From Sipunculus nudus (lineage: Eukaryota > Annelida > Sipuncula > Golfingiida > Sipunculidae), in contig CM049319.1 of assembly GCA_026874595.1 (NCBI GenBank), positions 62,630,917-62,694,916 of the forward strand: DNA of 64,000 bases, read 5' to 3'. Of the stretch, positions 12,770 to 26,965 are shown one piece after another; positions within the stretch are counted from its first letter, which is position 1; each line of letters opens with the position of its first letter. The translations under genes and the position numbers were made by a program. The notes beneath the pieces are model-generated. The model was not told where the DNA came from and did not search any database. It saw nothing but the letters and a program-made list of their open reading frames with translations.

Positions 12770-15330
12770 CCGCTACATAATATGATGCCAGCATTTCGAT
12801 GCCAATGATGAAATCAATAAAGACTTTTTACTACATACGCTGTTCATGCCTGACTCAAAATGAATCAGCCACCCTGGACCGCAAGCTAAATCAGATTAGT
12901 ATTATAATGGGTATATCACAGTGAATCACTTTCGCCTTCGTTCCCTCTTGACTTCCATACACTAAAGTTGATTCAATCAAGAGAGAGTCACTCAAAACTG
13001 CCACGACAAAGAAACCATCTCAAAGCCACTGAAAATCATATTCCAAATGATATTGTTCACACAAATTAGTGATGGTGGTAAGCAGTGACTTATTTTCAAC
13101 TGTTTATGAGACCACTGGGAGTACAACAATCCATTGTTTTAAACAGAGCTTTTAGGTTTGAAAAGGAAAATATCCCTTGAATGATGAAAGCTCCCCTGAT
13201 AATTTGAGTGAGTATCAATTATGACATTGTACGCTTTCATGTTTTATGGCCCAAACTGTTACTACAGAAAACCAAAGAAAGGAGAGTACACACTATAAAC
13301 AGATGATATTTGAAGGAGGACTGACTTTGCCCCGCCCCCTTCTTATCTTCATCTCCTATCATTTCATATTATAAACTGATCAAGTGGTATTTTCACGATT
13401 TCTGGACTAGAAGTTCATGGAATTTAATTACAATATCATAGATTTTAGGGTTGGTAATTAGAAGATACTTAAATATATTGATTACTACTAGTTTTAAATA
13501 AATATGGGTTCAGTGATCAATTAAAGATAACATCATACTGGATTTAAAAAAAAAGAAATTGGATATCAATTATCAACATGAGATCACTGATAAAATTTAA
13601 ACTTATTTTATAATTTATTTAACAGACCACACCTGATACGAATTGAGGTACTGCTTTGCAATAAAATAAGTACAACACTTAATTGTCTTATGATCCCAAC
13701 AAAATGAAAAATTGTTTCAAATGGCGTTATTTGTATCAGTTAACAGCAGATTTAAAAAGAGCAACTTGCAAAGAAAGAACAAGAAGTCAGCCTTAATTTA
13801 AATAAAACAAACTATTTATAAGGTGCAGAATCTGAGAAACCACACATGTTTTTATCCCACTGGTCAAGGTAATTGGGCACACTATGGATTATATCATAAC
13901 TGATGGCTGTTCCATTATATCTTTGTCATGCAACTCCTCTTTGGCTATATGCCTCAAGAAGACCTGTTTTTGGTGACTTCAACTGTCCGGGAATGATGCC
14001 ATGTGTGTTCTGGAGGGTTATTTCCAATAAGTTCCATAAAACCTGAGGAATTTACATTATTTCACAACAAAAATCCATCGCAGCACCATCTATCAGAAAT
14101 TGTGTGTATTCAACCCATGAACTCAAAGAAAAAGCTAATGGAAAGCTCAGCCCTTGAAGAAGTCATGTGAAAGTACATGTTCTAATGCGAGGGGTATATG
14201 CTGGTGGTATACAGTGTAAAATAGCTAACTGGCTGTTGGGGTTCTTAGATATTTAATAATCTATTTAATGTAGGGTTGGAAAGCCACTGGAGAAGCCTCA
14301 GAATAATTAAATCAGAAGATTTGACAATATAAATGTTGGTTCTTATCAATGAAGAATTAAATTAGTATCAGACTTATAGTACCTCATCAATTTTAATGCC
14401 AATCTTTGTGATTATATTAAAGTTTGAGATTATAAAAGCCAAATTTAAATGAGCACCAACTGCTTGAATGAACAGTACTCATGAGAAAATCTGGAAGTTC
14501 TTAAAGAGCATTTGTCTGAAGGACATTCAACTTCCAGGAAACACTTCCCAGCAGTATGGAAAAAAAGTCTAAAAGATGGCACAAGCTTTATAACAATTTA
14601 TTTTTTATCTTTAAAACAAGTGTATTCTAATTATTTAATTACTGGTAGGCAACTTTTTTATTTATTAAAGCTTTGATCATTTTGATAGCTTATGGTAATT
14701 TAATTCTTGTCTTCCTTAAACCATCATTTACCAGCCAATGAATTTGTTTCAAATATTATTTAAATAGTTGCTTGAGGAACACAACAATGCAAAATCCATT
14801 ATTTTAAAACATAAACAGAAACTTGAATCCCTATCAAATGACAACAGACCTGAGGGTCAGGTTGCTCAGCTGTAACTGATTCTGAGAAGTTTCTGTAAAA
14901 TCCTAGTGGTTGCATTGACTGTGCACTTTTATGGACTACATGAAAGATGCAGGAGCCTCTCATGATCATTAACATGTATTTGTAAAAGTTTCAGTATTTC
15001 AAATTAGTGACAGTCATATGTAAATAAATATATCCACTGGGAACATATGAAACCCTGCTAACTATGGAATAATAGACCTGTGCATGTTTTAACCATTTTA
15101 ATTTTTTGTTTATTTTACACCGTTTGTAAATTTGTATTAAAAAAATCTAAAATATATAAATTATTCAGAATTGTAAGTTGCATCATTATTTATCCTTACC
15201 ATAGTTTGGCTCACATCAAGTTAAATTATGCATACATATATATTTGATTATTTTTTCAAAATGTTTGAAATGAATTTAAAAGATTTTTTAAAAGAAACTA
15301 GAATATGACAAGTTGAAAAGCAACTTTGTG
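12770..15330. other. Single-copy AT-rich DNA, no gene recognised
   Basis: No exon with recognisable protein similarity, tandem repeat or terminal-repeat element was seen. Confidence 0.5.
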
Positions 15331-15334
15331 TATC

Positions 15335-16690
15335 CACCGAAATCAGAGTGGAACGGGTGAAGTGAGGCAGTGATTGAGTGGCAAGGGGAAATAGAGTGAG
15401 ATGTGTTGCATATTAGCATGGATGCCTGCAGCCAAAATGTGTATGTAGGTTGCGTCACCTACCACAAAATCCAGAAAGCTGTCCAAGTTGTATACATATG
15501 CAAAATTTAAGGCAGATAAGTCAAATCACTACATGTATATGAGTGATTTTATCCCACAGCAGACAAACAGAAGGACTTGTGCAAAAATTGTGGCAGGTGG
15601 CGCAACCAATTTTGTGTATGATTAAGAGCAAGGTGAGATCTATCCAAGTGCAAAATTTCAGGGGGATATGTCCAATCAGTCATGAGATATAAGCCTAAAT
15701 GTCTGCAGTGTTAACTTAAGCTATCCAAGATGTATAAACAATCAAAATTTTAGGCAGATAAGTCACACCACTACTGAGATATGAGTGATTTAACCCCATG
15801 GCAGACAAACAGACAAACGCTGTGCAAAAATGGTTGCAGGTGATGAAAAAGAGCTATGGGAGAAATATACACATGCAAAATTTTGGCCCAATTGGTCAAA
15901 TGGTTCCAAAGATATGAGTTTGGATGTCTGCAGTGTAAACTAGAATGTAGGTGGCGCAGCCTGTCATAAAAACAAGAAAGCTGTCCAGGATGTATAAACC
16001 TGCAAAATTTTTAGGCAGATATGTCAAACCATTGCCCAGATGAGTGATTTTATCCGACAGCAGACAAACAGAAAGATACTGTGCAAAAATGGTTACAGGT
16101 GGCGCCACCAGCTTTGCGTATGATAAAGAGCTATGTGATATCTATACACATGCAAATCAACCAGTCTGGAGATATAAGCATGGATGTCTGCAGCTTGAAC
16201 ATGAATGTAGGTGGCGCCACCTGTCATAAAATCAAGAAAGCTATCCAGGATGTATACGCATGTCGAATTTCAGGTGAATTAGTCAAACCACTGCAGAGAT
16301 ATTAGTGATTTTAACCCAAGGCAGACAAAAAGATGGACACTGTGCAAACATGGTTGCAGGTGGCGCAACCATTTTTGTGTATGTTATAAAGCTATCCAAG
16401 GGCTACATTTGTACAAAAAATTTTTCCTGAACGTCAAACGGTTCCCGAGATATGTGGGTTTATGTGTGGATACAGATGCACGAACGGATGCTGGGCAGAG
16501 AGGAAAGGTCAGAGGTCAATGCCAATTGGTTAGGCACCAGTTCACATGTGACCTGATAATTGGTGTAAGTTTCGGAAAAATCAGTCCAGTAGTCTCAGAG
16601 GATTTCTCTGGAAACGAATACGGTGGCGGCGACAGAACCTGGTCAAACACATAGTATCCGCAAAACTTGGTTGGCGGATAAAAATATCAC
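15335..16690 (+). repeat. Repeat array A, copy 1 (~1.35 kb)
   Basis: Begins with 'gagtggcaaggggaaatagag' and contains about five alternating modules of ~230-280 bp. The modules carry 'gtcataaaatcaagaaagctgtcc', 'gcaaaattttaggcagataagtc', 'gagtgattttatccca', 'gcagacaaacag', 'gtgcaaaaatggttgcaggtgg' and 'cttggatgtctgcag'. Perfect GGTGGCGCCACC palindromes lie at 16098-16109 and 16210-16221. The end (16480-16680) has 'gaggaaaggtcagaggtcaa' and 'catagtatccgcaaaac'. The same element lies at 29515-30870, and its tail alone at 41040-41400. Confidence 0.9.
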
Positions 16691-17289
16691 TTGAAAAACA
16701 TATTGCCACAACATGGTAACTTCAAGATTAGTACAATGAGTTTTCAGTGCATGTTTCATTTTAATTAACTAAATAAAAGATATTTGATCAAAAATTCCCT
16801 TTTCAAATGAGGTATGTACATTGTTGTTTGAGGGAGAATCAATATAATTATTCAACTTAAAGCCTTAACTGTTTACAGGCCACTAAAGAGCACTCAAATA
16901 CTGAAATTAATATTCAATTTCACTCATGTCAAAATGACACCAAACTTTTTAATATTCAATTTTACTTGTGTTAAAAAATATACCCAAACTTTTTACTCCT
17001 CTGAAGCAATCTGACATGTTCTGAACATCCACACTTTCATAGCAATACATCACTTTGCGGACACAATTAAATGTGCACTTTAATCATTGTAACCCCTTTG
17101 TAATATGATAATAAATCCAAAATGAATGAATTTAATATAGAAAACTATGACATTCATCAAATTTATGCATCCTTTCAGGGGTGGGGGCAGAGGGGAAGCC
17201 TATAGCTAAGCTGAGTCAAGGGAGATGCCTGGAGTGAAGCAGTTACATAACACAGGTGAGGCTGCATCTCTCACTGCAGACCACTGGAC
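16691..17289. other. No gene seen
   Basis: AT-rich single-copy sequence with two similar 'ttttaatattcaattt' stretches. No further structure. Confidence 0.45.
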
Positions 17290-18045
17290 TGGGTTTGCTA
17301 GATGTAAACAACACTTGACATTGGGTATGAAAACTTGAATAAAAGCTACCCTTTTTCACCAGTTTCTTTCAAATTTCGGATTTTATTAGCTTATCTGTAC
17401 ATCATGTGAAAATAATAATGTACATATTGGAGAAAAATGTGCCAAATAAAAGTTGGGCAAAATTTAATGTAATGACTTTACATTTATGCTAATAAATTTA
17501 AAGAATTTACAAAATTTTGATCAATTTTTGGTGTACAACTAAAACTAAGTTGAATATAGATATATGCTTGAAATCAGCTCTCTTGATAAACCAACTATCA
17601 TGTTGAGTGAGTAAATATATTTCCTGATTTTTGACAAAGTGCATTATGTTTGGGCCCATAACTTCAAAGATTTACACAATATTGACTTAATTTCTGGCAT
17701 GTACATAGGAAATGTCTGCAGAAATAGTTAGGCCTATATCAAATAGATTAACTACGGCAATTTTCAAAGTGGACAGTTTTGAAGTTTAACAAAAGTTTTT
17801 TTCTGGAAAAATGAGGTTTTTTCTTGATTTTCTCAAAGTAATGAAGTCACAGTGACCTAGTTCCAGGTATGATAAGAGAACTTAAGTACATCTAACTCTA
17901 TGTCTAATTTTAAATTTGTTGGTCTGAGGGTTTCAAAATGTGTTCCCATAATGGATGAACCATCAGATGGCCGGACATCAGACGCACAACAGACAAAGGT
18001 CCATGACTGTAATAGCTCATATGACTTGTAGTTGGCTGTGCTAAA
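17290..18045 (+). mobile_element. Family E element, decayed copy
   Basis: Shares with 49285-50021 the order 'aaaacttgaataaaa', 'gtgcca..aaagttgggcaaaatttaa', 'gcattatgtttgggcccataac', 'tttctggcatgtacatagga', and a degenerate terminal hairpin ('aatagctcatatgacttgtag ttggctgtgctaaaa') near 18011-18045. No head palindrome is visible, so it is 5'-truncated or diverged. Confidence 0.75.
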
Positions 18046-18389
18046 AATTATATCCTCCTTGACTATAACTAAATTTTCATAAACAGGTGTTCAGGGTTAT
18101 AATAGATCACATCCTTTAAGGATCAACATTTATGAAAAAATCTCATCAAAATGTAAACCATGAGTCATGGCACTCAGTTAACATTTTAATGCTGGCTGCA
18201 GTAAGACAGCAAAATACCACAACATGTAGTTTTTTTACTGTATATCCAAACATTAATGGATAGTATGTAGTTAATAGGTGATATATTTTTTTCACAGAAA
18301 TCATTTCATTAGTATTTGTCGGTATGTTTTTTGTGTATGATTTCCCTTTTGATATATAATTAATGTATAAGGAAACCCACTGACATACA

Positions 18390-18815
18390 CTTAAACAAAC
18401 CAACAAACATTTATGAAACAATCTCCTTGATATCTTGTAGTAAGAAACAAACCAACAAACATTTATGAAACAATCTCCTTGATATCATGTAGTAAGAAAC
18501 AAACCAACAAACATTTTTGAAACAATCTCCTGGGTATAGAATGCCCAATGAAACAAACCAAAAATATTAATGAAAACATATGTTCTCTTTGATACAAATA
18601 GAAAAAGCAAACCAACTAATTTATGTATGATTGATCCAATCCCTAGAAATTCCAAAATGTTAACATAATTATTCTCAAACAATCTCCTTGGTAAAAGGTA
18701 CAATGAAAGAAACCAACTGAAGAAATATTAATGAAAACATGTTCTCTTTGATACAGATAGAAAAAAACAAACCAACTAATTTATGTATGATTGGTTGTTC
18801 CCTGGAGGTTCCATT
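18390..18815 (+). repeat. 52-bp minisatellite with diverged longer units
   Basis: Three near-identical 52-bp units ('aaacaaaccaacaaacattt', then 'gaaacaatctccttgatatc') start at 18393, 18445 and 18497. They are followed by a ~165-bp diverged duplication (18543-18640 against 18705-18800) sharing 'aatattaatgaaaacat', 'gttctctttgatac' and 'caaaccaactaatttatg'. Confidence 0.85.
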
Positions 18816-20012
18816 AGATTATGAAAATACTCAAATGAACTTCATCATAGAATTTGACAAAGACAGGGACCTGCATTTTTTAAATTTCTCTGGGTTGAGA
18901 ATTTTCCTTATATTAGGGAACCACCTAACCCTACTGAATAATACTGTCTGCGCTAGCAGAGAAGCAACTAGCAAAGCACCCACAATTTATACAAACAGGC
19001 AGTGGTAACAATATGAACGGTGACAAGCATAACCATATCGGCAGTGACTACACTTGAATTGACAATACATAAAGTGGAACTTGGGTTTTTCGTTGCCATA
19101 AAAAATTTCATTTACCAAAAGACAAGGTAAGGTAATATGCCAGAAAACAATACAATCTCATCCAATATAAAGACAAAATGGGTTTCTCATCCGCCATGTC
19201 GCTCAATCAGCCATGCCATCTGCTATGACTACATGGCTTACTGTGAAGAAATATCTAATTAGGACACTGGTGTTCTATCACTAATTGTTAAAATTTTTGC
19301 CAGCATTTATGACACATACTGTATGAAGCCCAGACCACAGGGATTAAGTGCATGTTGAATTAAATGAAGAAGTTTGCTGCCAATCATAATACCAGATGTA
19401 AAACCTGCTGCCAGCAATTAAAATAAATCATGCACGCTATCAAAGTTTCTCTTCAATTTAGGCATAATCTCCCGTGATTCCATTTCAGAGAGTGCAAACT
19501 TTCACTTTGTGAGCTTTATCTATTTTAATCAAAGAATTCTCTTAGCCAACAGTATACTTTATCATCACACAGTGTACATTAGAAAACAATGTTATTTCAA
19601 ATTTGCATAACTCAGATATCCATTTGTATTTTAAGTCCAAGGAACATGTTCCTGTAATAAAAAAACAAATATTTGTTACTTTTTTTTCACATCCACCAAG
19701 CAGCAGGAGTTTAGTTATTGGCAGCTTTGATTTGTTTGTCTGTTTGTCTGTTAGCAACATTACTCATAAAGTTATAAAAGAATCTTGATAATTTTTTCAT
19801 GATACCTGGGCAATGATACAAGAAACAATTGATAAAATTTTGGGGATCACCATCTGGATTCAGGAATTATTTAAAAGGAAATATGCTGTATTTCTGATAA
19901 TGCCATATGGGGGTAATGAGCTGCCCTGGGGGGCGGTCTGCAGTCTCTGAGTGATATTGTCTAGTCACAAAGTAAATCTCTGTTGTTTGGCATCTCAGAT
20001 CTCTCATTTTCC
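18816..20012. other. No gene seen
   Basis: Single-copy AT-rich DNA. Includes a short TTTGTCTG run at about 19733-19752. Confidence 0.45.
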
Positions 20013-20147
20013 TGTTGATGCCTTCAGACAGGTCCATGGCCTGCTGGTGCCTTCAGATAGGTCCATGGCCTGTTATTGCCTTCAGACAGGTCCATGGCCT
20101 ATTGGTGCCTTGAGATAGGTCCATGGCCTGTTGGTGCCTCCAGACAG
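20013..20147 (+). repeat. 29-bp minisatellite, about 4.5 copies
   Basis: Unit 'gccttcagacaggtccatgg' plus 'cctgctggt', with starts at 20020, 20049, 20078, 20107 and 20136, exactly 29 bp apart. Confidence 0.95.
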
Positions 20148-20739
20148 TATGGGCAAAGTTTAAAGATGGATAACACTTGTTTGGACCACACCCAAATCCT
20201 TATTATATAGTAGGAAAGCACTTCTAAAATTCCATGCTCCCACTAAGGACCAAAATGAATTATATTAAGTGTAATTTTCCTAGGGTGTCATTAACTATTT
20301 CTTCAGTTTATTTACATAAAAGTTTAAGACACATGTTTTACAAGTACTGATATTAAGATAATTAGAGATAATTTGCAATACTCAACCTTTATATTTTCAA
20401 TAATCAATCTCCATACCTTAGTTAATCAAGATTAATGTTTCTCCTGATAGTCAGTCCTTCTGAAATTTCTCCAGCATTAGACATTTTGCTTTTTGATAAA
20501 AATCATGTCCATGGTTACTGCATCCATTGATAAGATGTATCAAATCTTTTCAGCAACAGAAACACAACTTTGTTTATGCATGCTCCTACAATTTTTTCTG
20601 CAGATGTCTTTTAAGTGTCTTTTGCCACAACCACACAGTCTAGATGGCATGCTTTGTTCATCTTCAAACTAGCTATTGAAACTGTACATAATCATACATT
20701 TCTCTAAGCTGTGATACATACAAGGTAGGATTCTATACA

Positions 20740-21130
20740 AATGAATTTCATATATCGGTCAACTTTGAAACCAATATGTCAATCCAAAGAGGAGTTATCA
20801 TCCGGAAACAAATATGTGGACAGTTGGCTCTGGTGACCATGACCTTGATACCCTAAAATCAATCCGGCTCATCCCCTATATGCAGGTCAGTTATACAAGT
20901 GTAAAATGGAAGGCTTGGGATGAAAAGTTTGGCTTAAAATGCATCCACAATCTTTCTAAAAAGTGGATCCTGTGACCCTGACCTTTGAACTTGTGACCCA
21001 AAATCAATAGAGTTCTTGCATTAGGGGTGGGCCATATATAAGTCAAGTCTGAAATCCATATGTCAAAACAAACTTGAGTTATCATCATGAAACATATTTG
21101 CTAGACATACAGAAAGACAAACAGACTGTC
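20740..21130 (+). repeat. Mollusc-type dispersed repeat
   Basis: Contains 'gagttatcatccggaaac', 'gtgaccatgaccttgat', 'tgaccctgacctttgaac', 'gtgacccaaaatcaatag' and a near-repeat of the first half. This kind of text is abundant in bivalve intergenic DNA. Confidence 0.7.
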
Positions 21131-21239
21131 AGGGTAATTAATATAGGGCATTAACTTATTCAAGCAGGGCCTGAATAAACAATACAAGGTTTCAGGACAC
21201 AGATGAAACCACAGTTGCAAATCTAATAGTATCAATATA

Positions 21240-21780
21240 AATGGTCAGTCTCAAAATAAAGGAAAAATGCATCAAAAATGAAAAAAAAATACAGGTGGCA
21301 CCACCAGTCTTCAGGAACTGATGAAATCAATCAGATTCGATAAACACACCAGGTTTCAGGACACTGGATGAAACCACGAGAAACTGACATAACTGTTGTC
21401 ACTTGATGGACTCAAAAACAAACAAAAAAATCGTAAAAATTAGAAAAAAAATATATTTGGCACCACTAGGTTCTGGAACTGACAAAACTAGTCATGTTTA
21501 ATGTTCAAGGCAAGATTCATAGCAATCCATGAAGTAATTATCAAGATACTGGAGGTTTTGTATAATAAATTCCCAAAGCTCAAAGGATATAGGTCACACT
21601 GACCTAAATTCAGGTTTCTAAGGAGATTTTTTATTGACCTTTCAGGATGTACACCTAGAAGTTTCTAGGTTCAGTGATTAGGATTTGTCCAGCAGTTACG
21701 GCCAGAAGGCGAGACGACCAGACTGCTGAAGGACAGAGCACCATACCAATTTGACTTTTAAAACAGCTGAGCTATAAACG
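21240..21780 (+). repeat. Family D dispersed repeat
   Basis: Two partial units with 'aggtggcaccaccagtcttc', 'aggaactgatgaaa', 'ggtttctaaggagatttttt' and 'agaagtttctaggttcagtg', ending at a decayed 'agctgagctataaa' tail near 21770. Similar to 44.9-45.3 kb. Confidence 0.8.
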
Positions 21781-22150
21781 TAGCTATCCTTAGTCATAAA
21801 ATGGGAAGAGAAAATTTTTAAACAATATTGAGTAATAGGAAAGCCAAATTTCTAACAACATCCAAAATTCTTAAATATTCATTTTTGTATAAAATTCATG
21901 CAAATCAATGAAAACTTTCAAATTAGGGTCAAGGTCTTTCTTCTAAGAGGCCAGCACTGCCACTATTATGAAACAAAAGAGATCTTCCAAAGAAATCTAG
22001 GACATTTCTAAAAGTAACATCAAATATTAAAACCAGGTTGGAACAAAAATATAAACTTATTTTAGTATATGACTGACATTTATACAAAATGATTCTTCAG
22101 GACTTTCTTCAAATGAAATCATTTAAACTTCATATTTTAATTTGGATATA

Positions 22151-22334
22151 CAGTGAAACTTCATTGTGTCAAAGTCGAAGGGACCCTCAGAACACTTCAA
22201 CACATCTGAGGTTCAAAACAAGTGGATTTTATTTGATTATAATCTAACTAGAGTTGTCCGGAATATTGAGTCTGTAACTTTGACATAAGCAGGGTATTCG
22301 ACTTAAGCAAGTTCAACAAAACAAGGTTTCACTG
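22151..22334. mobile_element. pogo/Tc1-like MITE, 184 bp
   Basis: Inverted termini: ATACAGTGAAACTT on the left and its near complement AAGGTTTCACTGTAT on the right, each flanked by TA (22149-22150 and 22335-22336). CAGTGAAACCT ends with a TA target duplication are typical of pogo/Tigger-type MITEs. No transposase is encoded. Confidence 0.8.
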
Positions 22335-22339
22335 TATAT

Positions 22340-25300
22340 TATTTGGATATAATATTTTAATTTGGATTTTTTTAAATTCTTCTTCTAATTAGTTTTATTT
22401 TTAAGGAATTCTCCTACCTCCTCAGTCATTCTTGTAAAATTCTTAAAGAAATCTCTTTCATGGAGAAACAGAGCATATCCGATGCAGGTACAGATGTAAG
22501 GTCTTTATAAAATGATCCTCAGATCAGTACTGTTATGAACAGAGTGTAGTATAATTAGAAAGCAGCTAGTACTAATGGTAATGTTACGATACAATGAAGC
22601 CTGTTAAACAGAGTACAGCAATGAATACAAGTGCTTCCATTTCATGTCATCGGATGAAACTCCGCCAATAATCCATGATAAATCTATACACTCCCTTAAT
22701 TGATTCTCTTTTGATCAGAAAATTGCCAAGCTTTGCATAAAATGCACTAATAGCTACTAATGGCTGATAATTTATATATGTCCTTAAACTGTTTTTGTTT
22801 ATAAGAAATTATTAATCACAAGAAGTGAACACATAATTGGTCATTCATTTCTTATTACACTCGCTAAACCTCTACCTGTCATCAAAGCGATTCCTGGCAG
22901 CACTTGCGATTATGACAGTACATCCACGAACCATTACTGTAATATTAAACATCATTCAGTGCAGGAATCATAAAAAATACTGCAAACCTTAATGCCAGCA
23001 GCAAGAAACAAATGATGTCAAGATCATCTTAAAAGATGCGGTACCTCCTTACCTAATTACCATTTCTCATTATGGAGCCCTGAATATCTTTGAGGAGTAA
23101 CAAAATGGGCCTGAATGTAATTATCACAAGTCAGAGGGCCCTATCTACGTACATGCCTAATTGGTGTTTGATTAATTAACAATCCAAGATAAGGAATTGC
23201 GACATATTCTTCAAGCTGGCTAAGCTGAGTGGGTGTTATAAGAAACATGCTTTAATCCGTCATCCCGATCTGCTCCCAGCACAATAATGAAGACATCGGC
23301 ACATGAAAAGATGACATACCCTAAAAAGAAAACCAAAAACAGCTCATACGACAAACTATTAGTTTAGCCTGAAGCTAAGCTCATGGGAACAAGAGGCTCT
23401 GTAGTTGCTTCCAATGGCACTGCAGCAATAAGAACGATATCCCACATCCCTTTTCCCCATAAAATACGGTTGTAAACCTGGACTTTAGGGTGGTTTGATG
23501 AAGGTCGCAAGATCACAGTTTCGGTTATCAATATCATCTGTCAATATTTGGAGGACTTTCTCGGTGCTACAGGTGCTATTTATTTGCCGTTATGCTGCGT
23601 ATAGTTACCATTGTAAATCAGAGCGTCATCTACGAGTCACACAGCCTCTCCCTAAGCTCCGAATTCACCATCCATAACTCTTTTTTTCTGTGGGGTTGTC
23701 ATACTTAAGAAGGCTAGATGACTTGGCTAACTATGAAGCGACACTACCATTGGTTTTTGTTGGGCAGTACGAGAGCAAGATTTTAGTCCCCGGTACTTTG
23801 TCATTCTATGTGCAGTAAAGACCTCATTGGAAGATTGATGATCAATCCTGGTTGTGAGTGAGCGCGGCATGAATTCAGCGTGGTAAAACCAAGATTCTCA
23901 AACCTAACTGTCACAGTTGTATCCCTGAGGATAGTTTACGCTGACATTTTGATGAAAGAATCTCAAAAAGCATTTAGAATATAATAATACAGGGAGCATT
24001 AAAGTTTTGTTCATTTACGGTGTGCCTATTATTACTTATGGTAGTAATACTGCCTGCGTTCCCATTTTGCTCGCAGAGCGCATTAACCTAATTAATGTTG
24101 TATGACACTGCAGTGATTGTAATTTTCCCTGCTACAAAGGCAGCCTTTAATTAATGTGCAAAGGCAGCAAAATTTAATTGGTCTTTGGAGTTTATTGAAC
24201 AACATCAGTATAAGAAGAAATGTCAATTAGGGAGAGCGATAAGACTTGTAAGAGGAGCTGTAGGCTTTGTTCATCCAGAGTTATATAAATAAGGTAATTA
24301 AGATTCCCTTTACATTTGGGTGTCCTGCTACCATATCCGCTCGGCTTCCGCATGGTTTGCGAATAACACTGAACTTTCATTTATGTTCAGATGTGCTTTA
24401 AGAACAAGGCTTGTATTTCCCTAATTATAAATGATGGGTATTGACAAATCATTCTTGGAAACAATCAAATGAAAATGGAATACTCCAGTACTTTCGAGCA
24501 GAGATCAGAATATGCCAAACAGTAAAGCTTGATCCTAACAATGACCGCATGGAATGTCCCCTGTTCTATCCTAACTTATGACAGAATGACTGACTGTTTC
24601 TAATGTTCATAGTCACATGAGAATATCATGTTCTATAAAGACTGAGCCCGTTTTCCCACAAACATGCATTAATTCTACCTCTTTGACAGGAGAATCAACA
24701 AGCAATCAGTGCATTGATGTGACCTGCAAGGACAAAGACTCGTTCCTTCATCTTGAAGGAATCGATGATATATCGTGATCCAAAGTGTTAACAACCAGCC
24801 GAAGCACACCACGGGGCTTCAAATCTCTTTATCTGATAAGGTCAGCTGACCTAGTGTTGGCATAACAGGTCTAAAACCTGTCACTCAAATCTATATTTAT
24901 AGCACTGTTTTGATAATAAACATTTCAAATGCCACGAGGGATACAATATAATTCTCTCTTTTAAAAGGAATTTCAAGTTTGATTGTCCACATTTTCCCTT
25001 CCTTCAACATGAACATGAAAACAGATAGAACTCATAATTTTAGATGATTTCAACATCCTCTCTACTTAAGTTCTTACTACACATGTGCTTGAGGGCAAAA
25101 TATGTGAGGCTTATTTAGAATGGTGGCATATAATCTGATGGAGAATCAACAATAGTGTTTACAAATAATTATGAAAATATATAAAAACTTCCTATCAATA
25201 TGCTCATGAAACCTTGGACTTAATCATAAATTCTGGAACAGAACAAACTGAATCATAAAAAAAAAAATAATGAATGCCTCAATAAAATTAATGGTGAATT

Positions 25301-25930
25301 CATAAAAATTTTGCAAAAATCAAATCATACATTTCCTAATGACGTCAATGGCTACTTTAAAAATACCTGTATAGAACTTTTCATATTCATGGAATTTTCA
25401 CAAATTTCATGAGGCAGCTCTTATCTGTTAAAATAATATGCGCATGAAATTCATATGCTTAAGTGGAACTTCTAATGCGGTGGCAGAGGAAAATCCACTC
25501 AATATTGGTCACGCTCATCAGTTTTATTGATTTTAGTTTCATTTGTGTTTCAGTAGAATTTATGCATTAATTAGAACGTTAATATCTCACCAAATTTTAA
25601 AGACTTGTAATGAGGCAGCAAAAATTGAAAGATCTGAATCTTAAACTAAGAAATGCCGGATTTTGACAAAGAAGATTGAGAGGCTCTTCATCATAATCAG
25701 CACCATTTTGTGCAAGTGAACCAGGCAAATGTTAATTATAAGCAGAGTTTTAATGACAACTAGTTGTATCCTCATCAACACACTGTTGCTTACAACCCAT
25801 TTGGTAGAGTTATACCAATGTTCTATATTCATTATTATTAACAAGTTTGTAAATATTAACAAGTATTAACATCCAAATCCTGTAGATTTACTATTCACAA
25901 TAACATAATTAATTAGTATTAATATCCAAG
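22340..25930. other. Longest repeat-poor stretch, no gene recognised
   Basis: No dispersed family seen here recurs elsewhere in the window. The part at 23000-24450 is richer in mixed-base words and homeodomain-like TAATTA/ATTAAT motifs (for example near 23171-23181, 24092-24098 and 24148-24154). It may be conserved non-coding DNA. I see no protein-coding exon. Confidence 0.4.

Positions 25931-25932
<2 letters not shown>

Positions 25933-25978
<46 letters not shown>
25933..25978. repeat. (TA)n microsatellite
   Basis: About 23 uninterrupted TA dinucleotides. Confidence 0.98.
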
Positions 25979-25979
<1 letters not shown>

Positions 25980-25981
<2 letters not shown>

Positions 25982-26965
25982 TATTCATCAGTAAAAAAGT
26001 AAATACTTATATTAATACAAAATAAACCTGAGGTTCAACCATTTTAACCTTATATACATGAATAAATATTAATCTCTTACCAGTGTATTATCAACTAGTA
26101 TCAACAACTAATTAATCACCAAAGATGAGACAGGTCTTCCATATTTGGAGTTATACCCAACACAAAGTGGTCATCCAAATCATGCCATATACTACAAATG
26201 TACATTTTAGGGAATGCAAGCCTCCACTATTTTGGGGTTCCTATTGTAGGATGCTCCCAAAACTGTATTTGCATTCACTTGTAAGGCCCATATTCTTAGG
26301 TTCATTCATGAAAATGTGACTGTATTGTGACTGTATGTTTGTGAATATTCTATGATGACATTCCTGAATTCAGATCCACATCAAAGTCTAATTCCTTACT
26401 GATTGGTTTATTCCCTGGAAAACTTCATGAGATTCCATCATGATTACAGGAGTTATATTGTGAAGAAACACACAAACACACACACGAACAGAGATGAATG
26501 CATACCCTTCTGGAGAAGGGAATAAGCAAGTTTAATTTCAGCATTCTGAGAATATAGTAAGCTTGCAAAATGTACAGGTCAGAGTCAAATTCTGCTGACC
26601 AAATTTGGTAAAATGACCAAAGATTTGTTGAATTAAATAGTTTTTCTAAGTAATATAATACAACAGAGAGCTTGATCCAAAATATATCAATATCCTCTTA
26701 TTAAGACTAGCAGGGACAGTTTTAGAGGGGGTGTGCCCTCTTTTTCCCCATAATTATCAGGGAACTGGGGTAATTTAAATATGCCTAATACCAAATAGCA
26801 TCACCAGATGTCTCCCAATCTTTCTTCTTATCCTCTACTTCAGTATGTGACTTGTTTACCCAGGCCAGGGTTTTCAGCCCCCTATAGAAGATCCTGTATC
26901 CACCAGTGACTATATATTAATATGATACCCGGCCTTCAGTTTTGTACTATTTCTGCACCTGCAAA
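25980..26965. other. No gene seen
   Basis: AT-rich single-copy DNA. 26468-26485 has a short ACAC run. Confidence 0.45.
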
